In this document: one piece after another, positions 17,562 through 26,160 of the stretch
How the letters are laid out: the number at the start of each line of letters is the position of its first letter
Position numbering within the stretch: the stretch's first letter is position 1
Source of the DNA: Lachnospiraceae bacterium
GTDB taxonomy: Bacteria > Bacillota > Clostridia > Lachnospirales > Lachnospiraceae
Direction of reading: 5' to 3'
Assembly (NCBI GenBank): GCA_022781925.1
Contig: JALESO010000032.1
Coordinates: 29,445-93,444, forward strand
DNA length: 64,000 bases
Position numbers and translations under genes: made by a program
Notes under the pieces: generated by a model
The model's input: the letters and a program-made list of their open reading frames with translations, nothing else
Told to the model about the DNA's origin: nothing
The model's database searches: none

Positions 17562-18455
17562 ATGAAAAATACTATAACAATCTCGGTTCAGGATGAGTTT
17601 CTGGAAAACCGTGCCCACGGTGACACCGCATTTCCCTGTGCCTCCTATTCCACCGATGCCAATACCCACGATATCCGCTGGCACTGGCACGAAGAATATG
17701 AAGTTTCCATTGTGCGAAGCGGCTCCTGTCCGCTGTCCGTGGGAACAGATCATCTGCTCCTGCAGGCCGGAGATGGCATCTTTATCAACACCGGAACGCT
17801 GCACTCCCAGGAAACCACCCAGGCCACCGGCGACTTTTACAAAGAAGATCTGGTTTTTCACGGACGGCTGATCTACGGTTCCAAGCATACGGTATTCTGG
17901 CAGAAATACATGGCTCCCATCGCCACTTCCGGACATTCCCTGCCCTACATCCACCTGCGGGCATCCATCCCCTGGGAAAAAGAGATTCTGGACTTGATCT
18001 CAGATGCCACCACCATTGCCCGGGAAAAACTCTTTGGTTATGAATACGAAATCCGTGAAAAACTGTCCCGCATGTTCTTGATTCTCGCCATGAACCGGAC
18101 AGAACTGGAGTCCGGAAGTCCAAAAGAGAGTTCCCAGGAAATGCAGCATATCAAAAAAATGATCCGCTATATCCAGAACAACTATACGGAATCCATATCG
18201 CTGAAGCAGCTGGCTGAGACCGCCAACATCTGCGAACGGGAGGTACAACGCTCTTTCCGCAACATCATACGGCAGTCTCCCATCCAGTATCTGATCCATT
18301 ACCGAATTGAAAAAGCCTGTCATATGCTGGATTCCGGTGAGCAGAGTATTATCGATATCAGTAACAGCTGCGGATTCTCCAGTCCCAGCTATTTTACAAA
18401 AACATTCAAATCCATCGTCGGATGTACCCCCAGGGAGTATCGGAATACACGCTGA
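17562..18455 (+). CDS. AraC family transcriptional regulator
   Basis: About 297 residues. The N-terminal 110 residues form a cupin-like sensing domain (a WHWHEEYEV pattern near residue 40 and GDGIFINTGTLHS near residue 70). The C-terminal 100 residues hold two helix-turn-helix units, the second with the signature CGFSSPSYFTKTFKSIVGCTPREYR. Such proteins usually sense a small molecule, often a sugar or a drug. The ATG at 17562 is preferred over one at 17550 because it has GGAG six bases upstream. The gene is divergent from the MATE exporter, which is its most likely target. Confidence 0.88.
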   Translation: MKNTITISVQDEFLENRAHGDTAFPCASYSTDANTHDIRWHWHEEYEVSIVRSGSCPLSVGTDHLLLQAGDGIFINTGTLHSQETTQATGDFYKEDLVFHGRLIYGSKHTVFWQKYMAPIATSGHSLPYIHLRASIPWEKEILDLISDATTIAREKLFGYEYEIREKLSRMFLILAMNRTELESGSPKESSQEMQHIKKMIRYIQNNYTESISLKQLAETANICEREVQRSFRNIIRQSPIQYLIHYRIEKACHMLDSGEQSIIDISNSCGFSSPSYFTKTFKSIVGCTPREYRNTR

Positions 18456-18498
18456 AAAAGCAGCTCCGAATCATCTAACTGCAAATTTCCAAACGCAC

Positions 18499-18528
18499 AA
18501 AAACAAGAAGGGACGATCATTTCCCTTC
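18499..18528 (-). terminator. Terminator of the HAD-nuclease gene
   Basis: GAAGGGA and TCCCTTC form a 7-bp stem with an 8-base loop. On the minus strand it is followed by TTGTTTTTGTG, as expected of a factor-independent terminator 20 bases past the stop codon. Confidence 0.6.
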
Positions 18529-18551
18529 CTGCTGTCATTTCACTGTTCTAT

Positions 18552-20246
18552 TTATTCCGGATGGCATCTGCCGCACGGCTCATATCCCTGCTGCTGCAGT
18601 TCTGCCGCAGTTCCGGTGTAATCCTGACGGTTATCTGCTTTTATATCGGCTACACTGGAACAGTCCGGCGTATGATATTTCATGGTATTGGTATTTAACA
18701 CATAGGTCTTTTCCGTTGCCTGAGACTGCTGGCCGGAGGCTGTGGATGCCGACTGCGCCGCTGCCTCCTCATCTGTCGCCTTTCTGCTGTCTCCGGTCGC
18801 ATAATCAATGACAACCCCCGGCTGCACATTATAGACATACACGTTGTAGCAGACCGAGGCTCCGTTATCTTCCACGGATTTTGCTTCCATCTGCACTCCG
18901 GAAGCCACCAGATTGTCTCCCTCAAAAATCGGAGTTACACGATAGCGCACATGTGCATGGTTCTGCTTCACATAATCCGCTACCTCATCCTCAAAAGGCA
19001 GCATCCCCGTCACATTCAGATACCGTGTTCCGGTGATCAGATTTTTCTCATTCGCATTCTCTCCGCTGAGCTGATATCCGATCAGATGGCATCGGTTATA
19101 CAGATAATTTCCATCAATCCCTTCATATTTTACTGTGTGCCAGCCGCTTGGTTTTACCTGACCAATAGCTCCGCGTTCCTCTGTCGGCATCAGGTCAATG
19201 CCGACAATGGCATTTGCCACACCGCATCTGCCAAGACTGTCCAGATCCGAATAATCCTCATAGGAAGTCGTCTGTATATCCGCATCCGTGAAATCAGGTA
19301 CGTTATTGTTGATTATCACATACGGCTGGCCGGAATATGCCGGAATACTGTCCAGAGATATGCTTTCGCCACTCTGTAATGCGGTACTGCTGTCCGCAAC
19401 CGCCTGACCGGAATCCTGTGCCTGCGTCGTCCGCGGCTCCGGTGCCGGAGACAGGGAACATGCCGAAGTAAAAACGGCCGCTGCAACGATCAGCGGAATC
19501 AATACCGCACGCATCGTTTTTGTCACGTTATGTAACAGCTTCTTTTTCTTTTCTGATGGAGCATCTGTTTCTGTCTTTTTGGCTTCTTTCCCATTTCCGG
19601 TATTTGAAGAATCCGCAACAATCTCATCGTCCACGATTCCTGCATTTTCCTGCAAAAATGCACGCAGGCTCTCATAATCCTCCGTAAAAACCATCGCCTG
19701 CATACCGGCTTCTCGGGCACCTTCCACATTATCTTCCCGGTCATCGAAAAACAGACATTCTTCCGGATTCAGGTGATATTTTTCCAGCAGACACTCATAG
19801 ATCCGTGCATCCGGTTTGATCATATGCACCTCAGAAGATACCATGACACCGTCAAATGCCTCCAACGGTGAAAATTTCGGAAAATACCGGTAAAATTCAT
19901 CCGCTGCCGCATTGGAAAGCACATAGGTCCGGTAGCCCCATTTTCGTGCATCCTCGCATAGCTTTACGGATTCCACCAGTGGTTCCATACAGATATCCCA
20001 TCCGTACACACATTTCTTTAACTCCTCATGGTATTGCTCCGGAATTCTTTTTGCCACGCGCTCATACATATCCTCGATGGAAATCGTTCCTCTGTCCCGT
20101 TCCACCCATTCCGGTCCCTGAAACAATTCTTTCCGGATCAGATCTCTCGCTTCCTCTGAAGTCACATATTCCCGCAGTGGAACTTCCGGATTATAACGCA
20201 TGAGTACGTTTCCCATGTCAAATATTAAATGCTTGATTTTTGCCAT
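18552..20246 (-). CDS. Fusion of HAD phosphatase with lipoprotein-type DNA/RNA non-specific endonuclease
   Basis: A 564-residue protein with parts not normally joined. Residues 1-205 are a HAD-superfamily hydrolase (YihX-like): nucleophile motif FDMGNVL (Asp10), LSNAAAD near 110 and FFDDREDNVEGA near 167-177. Residues 206-244 are a charged linker. Residues 247-263 are hydrophobic and end in a lipobox-like FTSAC (Cys263). Residues 300-480 are a DNA/RNA non-specific (NucA/EndA-type) endonuclease with NRCHLIG at 384-390 and ENANEKNLITGTRY. The last 50 residues carry HxxxC and CGRCHP, possibly a zinc site. Met245 could start a normal secreted nuclease, but no Shine-Dalgarno precedes it. Confidence 0.8.
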   Translation of the reverse strand: MAKIKHLIFDMGNVLMRYNPEVPLREYVTSEEARDLIRKELFQGPEWVERDRGTISIEDMYERVAKRIPEQYHEELKKCVYGWDICMEPLVESVKLCEDARKWGYRTYVLSNAAADEFYRYFPKFSPLEAFDGVMVSSEVHMIKPDARIYECLLEKYHLNPEECLFFDDREDNVEGAREAGMQAMVFTEDYESLRAFLQENAGIVDDEIVADSSNTGNGKEAKKTETDAPSEKKKKLLHNVTKTMRAVLIPLIVAAAVFTSACSLSPAPEPRTTQAQDSGQAVADSSTALQSGESISLDSIPAYSGQPYVIINNNVPDFTDADIQTTSYEDYSDLDSLGRCGVANAIVGIDLMPTEERGAIGQVKPSGWHTVKYEGIDGNYLYNRCHLIGYQLSGENANEKNLITGTRYLNVTGMLPFEDEVADYVKQNHAHVRYRVTPIFEGDNLVASGVQMEAKSVEDNGASVCYNVYVYNVQPGVVIDYATGDSRKATDEEAAAQSASTASGQQSQATEKTYVLNTNTMKYHTPDCSSVADIKADNRQDYTGTAAELQQQGYEPCGRCHPE

Positions 20247-20271
20247 AATTTACCTGCCTTTTTTAACCCAA

Positions 20272-20332
20272 AGAATGTCACCCTGCATACTCACCTATAC
20301 AATCGCATATGGAATACCCAGAGTGACATTCT
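20272..20332 (-). repeat. Perfect 10-bp inverted repeat after copA
   Basis: AGAATGTCAC and GTGACATTCT flank 41 bases in the gap between copA and the HAD-nuclease gene. The arms could fold as a terminator, but only TTT follows before GGG in the copA direction, so termination is uncertain. Confidence 0.45.
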
Positions 20333-20354
20333 ATTTTCTATAGATATTTTTTTC

Positions 20355-20564
20355 CTATCGGATACCGGTTACCTCATAACCTTCATCCTCTACTGCTTTT
20401 TTCAGTGCAGCATCTTCTACGGAACCGGATAACTGAACAACAGCAGTTCCCTTCTCATGGCTTGCCTCTGCGGATGCAACACCCTCTAATGCCTCTAATG
20501 CTTTCTTTACATGTGCCTCGCAGTGTCCGCACATCATACCTTTGATCTCAATTACTTTCTCCAT
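20355..20564 (-). CDS. copZ: Possible separately initiated copper chaperone (CopZ-like), in frame within copA
   Basis: The last 69 residues of CopA form a complete heavy-metal-associated domain with a metal site MMCGHCEAHV. An in-frame ATG (20562-20564) is preceded seven bases upstream by AGGAGGAG, the strongest kind of ribosome binding site. This invites internal initiation that would release a soluble Cu(I) chaperone from the same message. E. coli makes a similar free domain from copA by frameshifting. Whether the internal start is used here is inference. Confidence 0.5.
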   Translation of the reverse strand: MEKVIEIKGMMCGHCEAHVKKALEALEGVASAEASHEKGTAVVQLSGSVEDAALKKAVEDEGYEVTGIR

Positions 20565-22922
20565 GTCATTCTCCTCCTGTTTTTCAGCCATTACATCTGT
20601 ATTTACTACAATCTGTACATCCTGCTGATTCTGATTTTTCTTATGATTTCTCTTTTTATCTCTCTTTGTACTGTAAACCTTTACAAAATTCAGGCGCAGC
20701 GCATTCGTTACCACGCAGAAGCTGGACAGACTCATGGCTGCTGCTCCGAACATCGGGTTTAATTTCAGTCCAAACCAATGATACCACACTCCGGCGGCAA
20801 TCGGAATACCTATTACGTTATAAATAAATGCCCAGAACAGATTTTCGTGGATATTGCGCAATACCGCACGGCTCAGACGGATGGCAGCCGGGACATCGGA
20901 AAGGCTGCTTTTTACCAGAACGACGTCTGCCGCATCTAATGCCACATCCGCACCTGCTCCAATGGCAATTCCCATATCTGCACGGGTCAATGCCGGGGCA
21001 TCGTTGATTCCGTCGCCAACCATGGCAACTTTTCCACGCTGCTGCAGTTCACGGATCACACGCTCCTTGCCATCCGGCAGGACACCTGCGATGACCTGAT
21101 CTACGCCTGCCTGCGCACCGATGGCCTCAGCAGTGCGCTCATTATCACCGGTCAGCATAACAACCTCAATTCCCATATTCTGAAGCTGTGAGATTGCCTG
21201 CGGGCTGTCCTCTTTGATGACGTCAGCTACCGCAATGATACCAAAAAGTTTCTCTTCTGTCGCAAAAAACAGCGGTGTTTTTCCCTGCTTTGCAAGTTCT
21301 TCCGCCTGGCGCTGCATCTTCTCAGAAACCGTCGTCTTTCCGGAAATAAAGTTCAGATTTCCGCCAAACACGCGTGCACCGGCAACAAGTCCTGACAGAC
21401 CGTTTCCAGGCATTGCCTGAAAATCATCTGCGGCAGAAACCGTAATCTGCTGTTCCTCGCCGTAAGCCACAATGGCTTTTGCCAGCGGATGCTCACTCTT
21501 TAACTCCAGTGCTAATGCCGTCTGCATTAACGTATCTTTCGTGATACCCTCACCCGGTATCATATCTGTTACTTTCGGCTCACCCTGTGTGATGGTACCG
21601 GTCTTATCCAGTGCCACAATATCCACTTTTCCGGTCTCTTCCAGCGATACCGCTGTCTTGAATAACACACCGTTTTTCGCACCAACACCGTTTCCGACCA
21701 TGATGGCAACCGGTGTGGCAAGACCTAAGGCACATGGGCAGCTGATCACCAGTACGGAAATTCCTCTTGCCAGTGCAAAGCCGAAATCCTGACCAACCAA
21801 AAGCCATACGATGATCGTCACTATGGCGATGGAAATAACCGCCGGAACAAATACACCGGACACTTTATCTGCAACTTTTGCGATCGGTGCTTTTGTGGCA
21901 GCCGCATCGCTGACCATCTGAATGATCTGGGACAAGGTCGTGTCATTTCCGACTCTGGTTGCCCGGCATTTTAAGAATCCAGACTGGTTTAACGTAGCCG
22001 CAGATACACTGTCACCCTCCGCCTTGTCCACCGGAATACTCTCCCCGGTCAGGGCAGATTCGTTCAATGCACTGTTTCCCTCAATGATCACACCGTCCAC
22101 CGGAACGCTCTCCCCCGGACGTACCACAAAGATATCTCCGATCTGCACCTGCTCCACCGGAACGGAAACTTCTTCGCCATCCCGCAGGATTGTTGCCTTT
22201 TTCGGGGCAAGCTGCATCAGACTCTTCAATGCATTGGTCGTCTTTCCTTTGGAGTAGGCTTCCAGCATTTTTCCAATGGTGATCAGTGTCAGGATCATGG
22301 CTGCAGACTCAAAATAAAACTCATCCATGTACTGCATCACAGCATCCATATCCATCCGCATCTGCGCGCCGGTCATGGCAAACAGTGCATAGGTGCTGTA
22401 CGCAAAGGATGCACCAGAACCAAGTGCTACCAGGGTATCCATATTCGGGGATTTATGCAGCAGGCTTGTAAATCCGCTGATAAAAAACTTCTGATTGATG
22501 ACCATGACCAGAATGGTCAGAAGCATCTGATACAGTCCCATGGCTACATGATTTCCCGCCATAAAGGACGGCAGCGGCCAGTTCCACATCATATGTCCCA
22601 TGGAAACATACATCAGCGGGATTAGGATCACAACGGAGGCGATCAGACGTTTCCGCAGTTTTGGTGTCTCATGATCCTTTAATGCCTCCTCATCAAATGC
22701 CGGTGCGGATGTGTTCTGCTCTCCGCCCTGCAAAGAAGCACCATACCCCGCCTGGGTAACCGCCTGAATAATATCGGACGGTGCTGCCGTACCTTCCACA
22801 CTCATGGAATTGGTCAGCAGACTTACAGTAACGGAAGTTACGCCGGGTACCTTCGCCACCGCTTTTTCCACATGAGCACTGCAGGCCGCACAGCTCATGC
22901 CTGTTACCGAAAATTTATCCAT
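20355..22922 (-). CDS. copA: Copper-exporting P1B-type ATPase CopA with C-terminal CopZ-like domain
   Basis: CopA pumps Cu(I) out of the cytosol. The 855-residue protein has an N-terminal heavy-metal domain with CAAC at residues 11-14, membrane helices, a TGES actuator loop, the copper-site SCPCALG, the phosphorylated DKTGTITQGEP near residue 437, SEHPLAK and GDGINDAPAL. After the last helices a Lys/Asn/Gln-rich linker leads to a second metal domain with MMCGHC, about 69 residues, as in a free CopZ chaperone. An in-frame ATG with its own AGGAGGAG lies at the start of that domain. The ATG at 22922 is preferred to a GTG at 22934. It follows csoR in one operon. Confidence 0.95.
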   Translation of the reverse strand: MDKFSVTGMSCAACSAHVEKAVAKVPGVTSVTVSLLTNSMSVEGTAAPSDIIQAVTQAGYGASLQGGEQNTSAPAFDEEALKDHETPKLRKRLIASVVILIPLMYVSMGHMMWNWPLPSFMAGNHVAMGLYQMLLTILVMVINQKFFISGFTSLLHKSPNMDTLVALGSGASFAYSTYALFAMTGAQMRMDMDAVMQYMDEFYFESAAMILTLITIGKMLEAYSKGKTTNALKSLMQLAPKKATILRDGEEVSVPVEQVQIGDIFVVRPGESVPVDGVIIEGNSALNESALTGESIPVDKAEGDSVSAATLNQSGFLKCRATRVGNDTTLSQIIQMVSDAAATKAPIAKVADKVSGVFVPAVISIAIVTIIVWLLVGQDFGFALARGISVLVISCPCALGLATPVAIMVGNGVGAKNGVLFKTAVSLEETGKVDIVALDKTGTITQGEPKVTDMIPGEGITKDTLMQTALALELKSEHPLAKAIVAYGEEQQITVSAADDFQAMPGNGLSGLVAGARVFGGNLNFISGKTTVSEKMQRQAEELAKQGKTPLFFATEEKLFGIIAVADVIKEDSPQAISQLQNMGIEVVMLTGDNERTAEAIGAQAGVDQVIAGVLPDGKERVIRELQQRGKVAMVGDGINDAPALTRADMGIAIGAGADVALDAADVVLVKSSLSDVPAAIRLSRAVLRNIHENLFWAFIYNVIGIPIAAGVWYHWFGLKLNPMFGAAAMSLSSFCVVTNALRLNFVKVYSTKRDKKRNHKKNQNQQDVQIVVNTDVMAEKQEENDMEKVIEIKGMMCGHCEAHVKKALEALEGVASAEASHEKGTAVVQLSGSVEDAALKKAVEDEGYEVTGIR
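20571..20578 (-). promoter_or_regulatory. Internal ribosome binding site within copA
   Basis: AGGAGGAG on the minus strand, seven bases from an in-frame ATG that begins the CopZ-like domain. Such a perfect site inside a coding region is unexpected unless it is used or is a relic of a former separate gene. Confidence 0.6.
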
Positions 22923-22984
22923 AAAACTCTTCACCTCATTTATTCTCTCTGTCTGCGCAGATTTTATCTGTTTGCTTTCATCCT

Positions 22985-23314
22985 TTATTTCATCAGTTTC
23001 TGCATAGTTGTAACCAGCTCGTCGATGACACTGTCATCTCCGTTCCGAACATTTTCCACCACACAGGTTTTGATATGATTTGCCAGTAGCACTTTATTAA
23101 AACTGTTCAACGCTGCATTGATGGCTGCCACCTGGGTCAGAATATCCACACAGTAGGCATCCCGCTCCAGCATTCCTTTCACACCGCGCACCTGACCTTC
23201 GATGCGGCTGAGCCGGTTCATCAGATCCTTATATTCTTTTTCGTCACGCTCTTTTTTCTTATGACAGCAGCAACAGGATTCTTCCTGTACCGGAGTAGTT
23301 TTCTCTTTTTCCAT
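22985..23314 (-). CDS. csoR: Copper-sensing transcriptional repressor CsoR
   Basis: CsoR represses copper-efflux genes and leaves DNA when Cu(I) binds. At 109 residues it has an alpha-helical DUF156 fold. The ligand pattern is intact: Cys55 (in AYCVDILTQ), His80 and Cys84 (in HIKTC), with LMNRLSRIEGQVRGV as the DNA-contacting first helix. An extra CCCCH cluster at residues 14-18 is unusual. The frame is open upstream to 23467, but that part crosses the promoter, so the ATG at 23314 is right. It is followed by copA, and its promoter contains a matching operator. Confidence 0.95.
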   Translation of the reverse strand: MEKEKTTPVQEESCCCCHKKKERDEKEYKDLMNRLSRIEGQVRGVKGMLERDAYCVDILTQVAAINAALNSFNKVLLANHIKTCVVENVRNGDDSVIDELVTTMQKLMK

Positions 23315-23371
23315 CTGATCTATCCACTTCCTTTTCAAAAATAATATAATCATTTCGATCAATACGGGCTT

Positions 23372-23400
23372 ATTATATACCCCCTTAGGGTATATTTCAA
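23372..23400 (-). promoter_or_regulatory. csoR-copA promoter with embedded CsoR operator
   Basis: On the minus strand TTGAAA (23395-23400), a 17-base spacer and TATAAT (23372-23377) form a near-ideal promoter. The spacer holds the palindrome ATATACCCTAAGGGGGTATAT (23375-23395), the G-tract dyad expected of a CsoR operator. Bound repressor would block polymerase, so this is autoregulation and copper control of copA. Confidence 0.85.
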
Positions 23401-23402
23401 GT

Positions 23403-23460
23403 AAAAAATATCCGGAAAACACATCAATGATAAAAAATATCAAAAATGTATTTTCCGGAT
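23403..23460 (-). terminator. Terminator of the pantothenate/CoA operon
   Basis: ATCCGGAAAACACAT (23410-23424) and ATGTATTTTCCGGAT (23446-23460) pair over 15 bases with one mismatch. On the minus strand the hairpin is followed by ATTTTTTAC. It lies about 80 bases after the coaBC stop codon and just before the csoR promoter. Confidence 0.8.
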
Positions 23461-23537
23461 CAAGCAATTTCCTATTCTCTCTTTTTCAAATTCTCTTTTT
23501 TCCACATACAGATTGACCATCTGCACAGCTTTCAAAA

Positions 23538-24725
23538 CTATAATCTCTCAAGAATCGTATCCAGAATACATCCTGCAGCTTCCTTTTTGCTCATCAGCGG
23601 CAGTTCTTTTTCCATATCATTTGCGATCAGTGTGATGACATTGGTATCGGTACCGAATCCGGCACCTGCCACTTTCAGATTGTTGGCTACGATCATATCC
23701 AGATTTTTCTTTGCAATCTTTGCTCTGGAATTCTCCAGCATATTCTGTGTCTCCATGGAAAAACCGCATAAGAACTGATGTGTCTTGGATGCACCCAGCG
23801 TTGCCAGAATATCTTTGGTCCGCACCAGCGGAATGGACATATCGCCATCCTGTTTCTTGACTTTCTCCGTGCTGACCTGTGCCGGACGGTAATCCGCCAC
23901 TGCCGCAGTCATGATCACAATGTCTGTCTGCTCATATTCCTCTGTCACAGCCTCATACATATCCTGTGCGGAGATCACCGGTTTTACCTTGACAAACATC
24001 GGCGGCTCCATTGCACACGGACCTGTCACCAGTGTCACATCCGCACCACGCAGCATAGCATTTTCCGCAATGGCATACCCCATTTTTCCGGTGGAATGAT
24101 TGGTGATATAACGCACCGGATCAATGGCTTCCTGCGTCGGTCCCGCAGTCACCAGTACCTTTTTGCCTGCCAGATCTTTTTCAAAGGCAATTACCCGCAG
24201 GATATGCTGGAATAATACTTCCGGCTCCGGCATCTTTCCTTTTCCTACATCTCTGCAGGCAAGCATACCGCTGGCTGGTTCGATGATTTCCTTTCCATAG
24301 GAAGCCAGCACCTTTAAATTGTCCTGCAGAATCGGATTTTCATACATATTTGTATTCATCGTCGGCACGATCAGCATCGGTGCCTTACATGCCATCGCGG
24401 TGGTCGTCAACATATCATCTGCGATCCCATGTGCCAGCTTTCCGATCACGTTTGCAGAAGCTGGTGCGATCATCATCACATCCGCCTGCTGTGCCAGACT
24501 TACATGCTGTACATCAAACTGAAAATTCCGGTCAAAGGTATCCACCAGGCATTTATGTCTTGTCAATGTCTCAAATGCAGTCGGATGGATAAAATTTGTC
24601 GCATTCTGCGTCATAATCACATGCACATCTGCATGCTGTTTGATCAGCATACTTGCCAGTGATGCGATTTTATAAGCTGCAATACTTCCTGTCACACCCA
24701 GTACAACGGTTTTTCCTTTTAACAT
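23538..24725 (-). CDS. coaBC: Bifunctional phosphopantothenoylcysteine decarboxylase / phosphopantothenate-cysteine ligase
   Basis: CoaBC performs the two middle steps of coenzyme A synthesis: it joins cysteine to 4'-phosphopantothenate (CoaB) and decarboxylates the product with FMN (CoaC). At 395 residues it is a full fusion. The CoaC half begins VVLGVTGSIAAYKIASL and carries PTMNTNMYENP near residue 123. The CoaB half starts near residue 185 with VLVTAGPTQEAIDPVRYITNHSTGKMG and has TAAVADYRP and GFSMETQ. It is the last gene of the panG-B-C-D operon, 9 bases after panD, and is followed by a strong terminator. Confidence 0.97.
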   Translation of the reverse strand: MLKGKTVVLGVTGSIAAYKIASLASMLIKQHADVHVIMTQNATNFIHPTAFETLTRHKCLVDTFDRNFQFDVQHVSLAQQADVMMIAPASANVIGKLAHGIADDMLTTTAMACKAPMLIVPTMNTNMYENPILQDNLKVLASYGKEIIEPASGMLACRDVGKGKMPEPEVLFQHILRVIAFEKDLAGKKVLVTAGPTQEAIDPVRYITNHSTGKMGYAIAENAMLRGADVTLVTGPCAMEPPMFVKVKPVISAQDMYEAVTEEYEQTDIVIMTAAVADYRPAQVSTEKVKKQDGDMSIPLVRTKDILATLGASKTHQFLCGFSMETQNMLENSRAKIAKKNLDMIVANNLKVAGAGFGTDTNVITLIANDMEKELPLMSKKEAAGCILDTILERL

Positions 24726-24734
24726 GATATCTCT

Positions 24735-25142
24735 CTACTCCTCATCCAGTCTTGCTTTATCAAATAACTGGCCATGTTTTTCATAGTTGGTCACACGGTC
24801 AATTCGATTGATCTCGTCCACAAAGACAACAGAAGGTCTGTGGGTCTTTGCTTCCTCCGGCGTCATATCCGCATAAGACATAATGATGACTTTATCTTTG
24901 ACGGAGGCACAGCGGGCCGCTGCACCGTTTAAGCAGATCATTCCGCTTCCACGCTCTCCGGCAATGGTGTATGTCTCAAAACGTGCGCCGTTATTGACAT
25001 CTACGATCTGAACTTTCTCATATTCAAGAATTCCGGCAGCATCTAAAAGATCCTCGTCAATGGTGATACTTCCCACATAATCAAGTGCAGCCTGAACCAC
25101 AGTTGCACGATGAATTTTTCCTTTTAACATCTGAAGGGTCAT
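24735..25142 (-). CDS. panD: Aspartate 1-decarboxylase (proenzyme)
   Basis: PanD makes beta-alanine from L-aspartate for pantothenate synthesis. It is a pyruvoyl enzyme formed by self-cleavage between Gly24 and Ser25, and the cleavage motif YVGSIT sits exactly there. Residues [21 protein letters not shown] match the family. The 135-residue length is normal. The frame runs up to 25196, but the ATG at 25142 follows AGAGGAAAAAGTTTTT, gives the known N-terminus and avoids overlap with panC. Confidence 0.97.
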   Translation of the reverse strand: MTLQMLKGKIHRATVVQAALDYVGSITIDEDLLDAAGILEYEKVQIVDVNNGARFETYTIAGERGSGMICLNGAAARCASVKDKVIIMSYADMTPEEAKTHRPSVVFVDEINRIDRVTNYEKHGQLFDKARLDEE

Positions 25143-25185
25143 AAAAACTTTTTCCTCTCTACCTTTAATTTTTTTGCACTGCTCA

Positions 25186-26025
25186 TTAACATACAAAGTT
25201 GTCGATTAATCTTGTTTTTCCAATATACACTGCCATTGCTACCAGTGCCGGACTCTTCAGTTCTGTTATCTGCTGCATTGTCAGACCGTCTACCGCTTTG
25301 ACATAATCAATTTTTGCCAGCGGTTCTGTCTCAATGTTCTTTTTCATTGCTTCTACTAATTTTACCGCATCTGTCTCACCTTCTTCAACCATTTTCTGAC
25401 CCATAAAGATGGTTTTGCTCAGAATCAGGGCTGCTTTTCTTTCCTCTGAGGACAGATAGGTATTTCTGGAGCTCTTTGCCAGTCCGTCTTCCTCACGGAT
25501 GATCGGGCAGCCAATAACCTCCACGTTCATATTCAGGTCATCTACCATATGTTTGATGACTGCCAGCTGCTGTGCATCTTTCTGACCAAAGTATGCACGG
25601 TCCGGCTGAACGATATTGAATAATTTGCTGACTACGGTACAAACACCACGGAAATGAACCGGGCGGCTCAGTCCACAGAGTTCCTCAGTCAGAACCGTCA
25701 TATCTACAAAGGAACTGAATCCTTCATGATACATCTCTTCCGGTTCCGGATGGAAGATCAGATCTGCGCCAAGGCTCTCACAGAATTTGCTGTCTTTTTC
25801 CAGATCTCTCGGATAGCTCTCCAGATCCTCTGTCGGTCCGAACTGCATCGGATTGACAAAAATGCTGACAACTGCTTTGTCATTCTGCTCTACGGCTTTG
25901 CTGATCAGACTGCCGTGTCCCTCATGAAGATAACCCATGGTCGGTACAAATCCGACGGTCTTTCCTTCTTTTCTCCATCCTGCTACAATATCTCTTACTT
26001 CTTTTACTGTTGATACAACCTGCAT
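25186..26025 (-). CDS. panC: Pantothenate synthetase
   Basis: PanC uses ATP to join pantoate and beta-alanine. At 279 residues it has normal length. The HIGH-like nucleotide motif is seen in [14 protein letters not shown] near residue 29, and the KMSKS-like element is [11 protein letters not shown] near residue 182. Neighbours panB, panD and coaBC complete the pathway. It is separated from panB by 135 bases holding a possible operator and promoter, the only large gap in this operon. Confidence 0.97.
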   Translation of the reverse strand: MQVVSTVKEVRDIVAGWRKEGKTVGFVPTMGYLHEGHGSLISKAVEQNDKAVVSIFVNPMQFGPTEDLESYPRDLEKDSKFCESLGADLIFHPEPEEMYHEGFSSFVDMTVLTEELCGLSRPVHFRGVCTVVSKLFNIVQPDRAYFGQKDAQQLAVIKHMVDDLNMNVEVIGCPIIREEDGLAKSSRNTYLSSEERKAALILSKTIFMGQKMVEEGETDAVKLVEAMKKNIETEPLAKIDYVKAVDGLTMQQITELKSPALVAMAVYIGKTRLIDNFVC

Positions 26026-26111
26026 TTTTATTCTCCTCTATCGCTTGCTTTTTTCGATTTACATTTTTTGTTTTTTCTTCTATCCATCTGTATAAGATGA
26101 AAAAAACATTT

Positions 26112-26148
26112 CTTATATTAACTTTCAAAATCAACTAACACCGTTAGT
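26112..26148 (-). promoter_or_regulatory. Possible promoter and operator between panB and panC
   Basis: ACTAAC-ACC-GTTAGT (26134-26148) is a perfect 6-bp inverted repeat. On the minus strand a TATAAG (26112-26117) lies 17 bases from TGTTAG inside the repeat, so the dyad would cover the -35 of a weak promoter reading into panC. Could also be a simple RNA hairpin. Confidence 0.35.
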
Positions 26149-26160
26149 CAACTTTATTTC

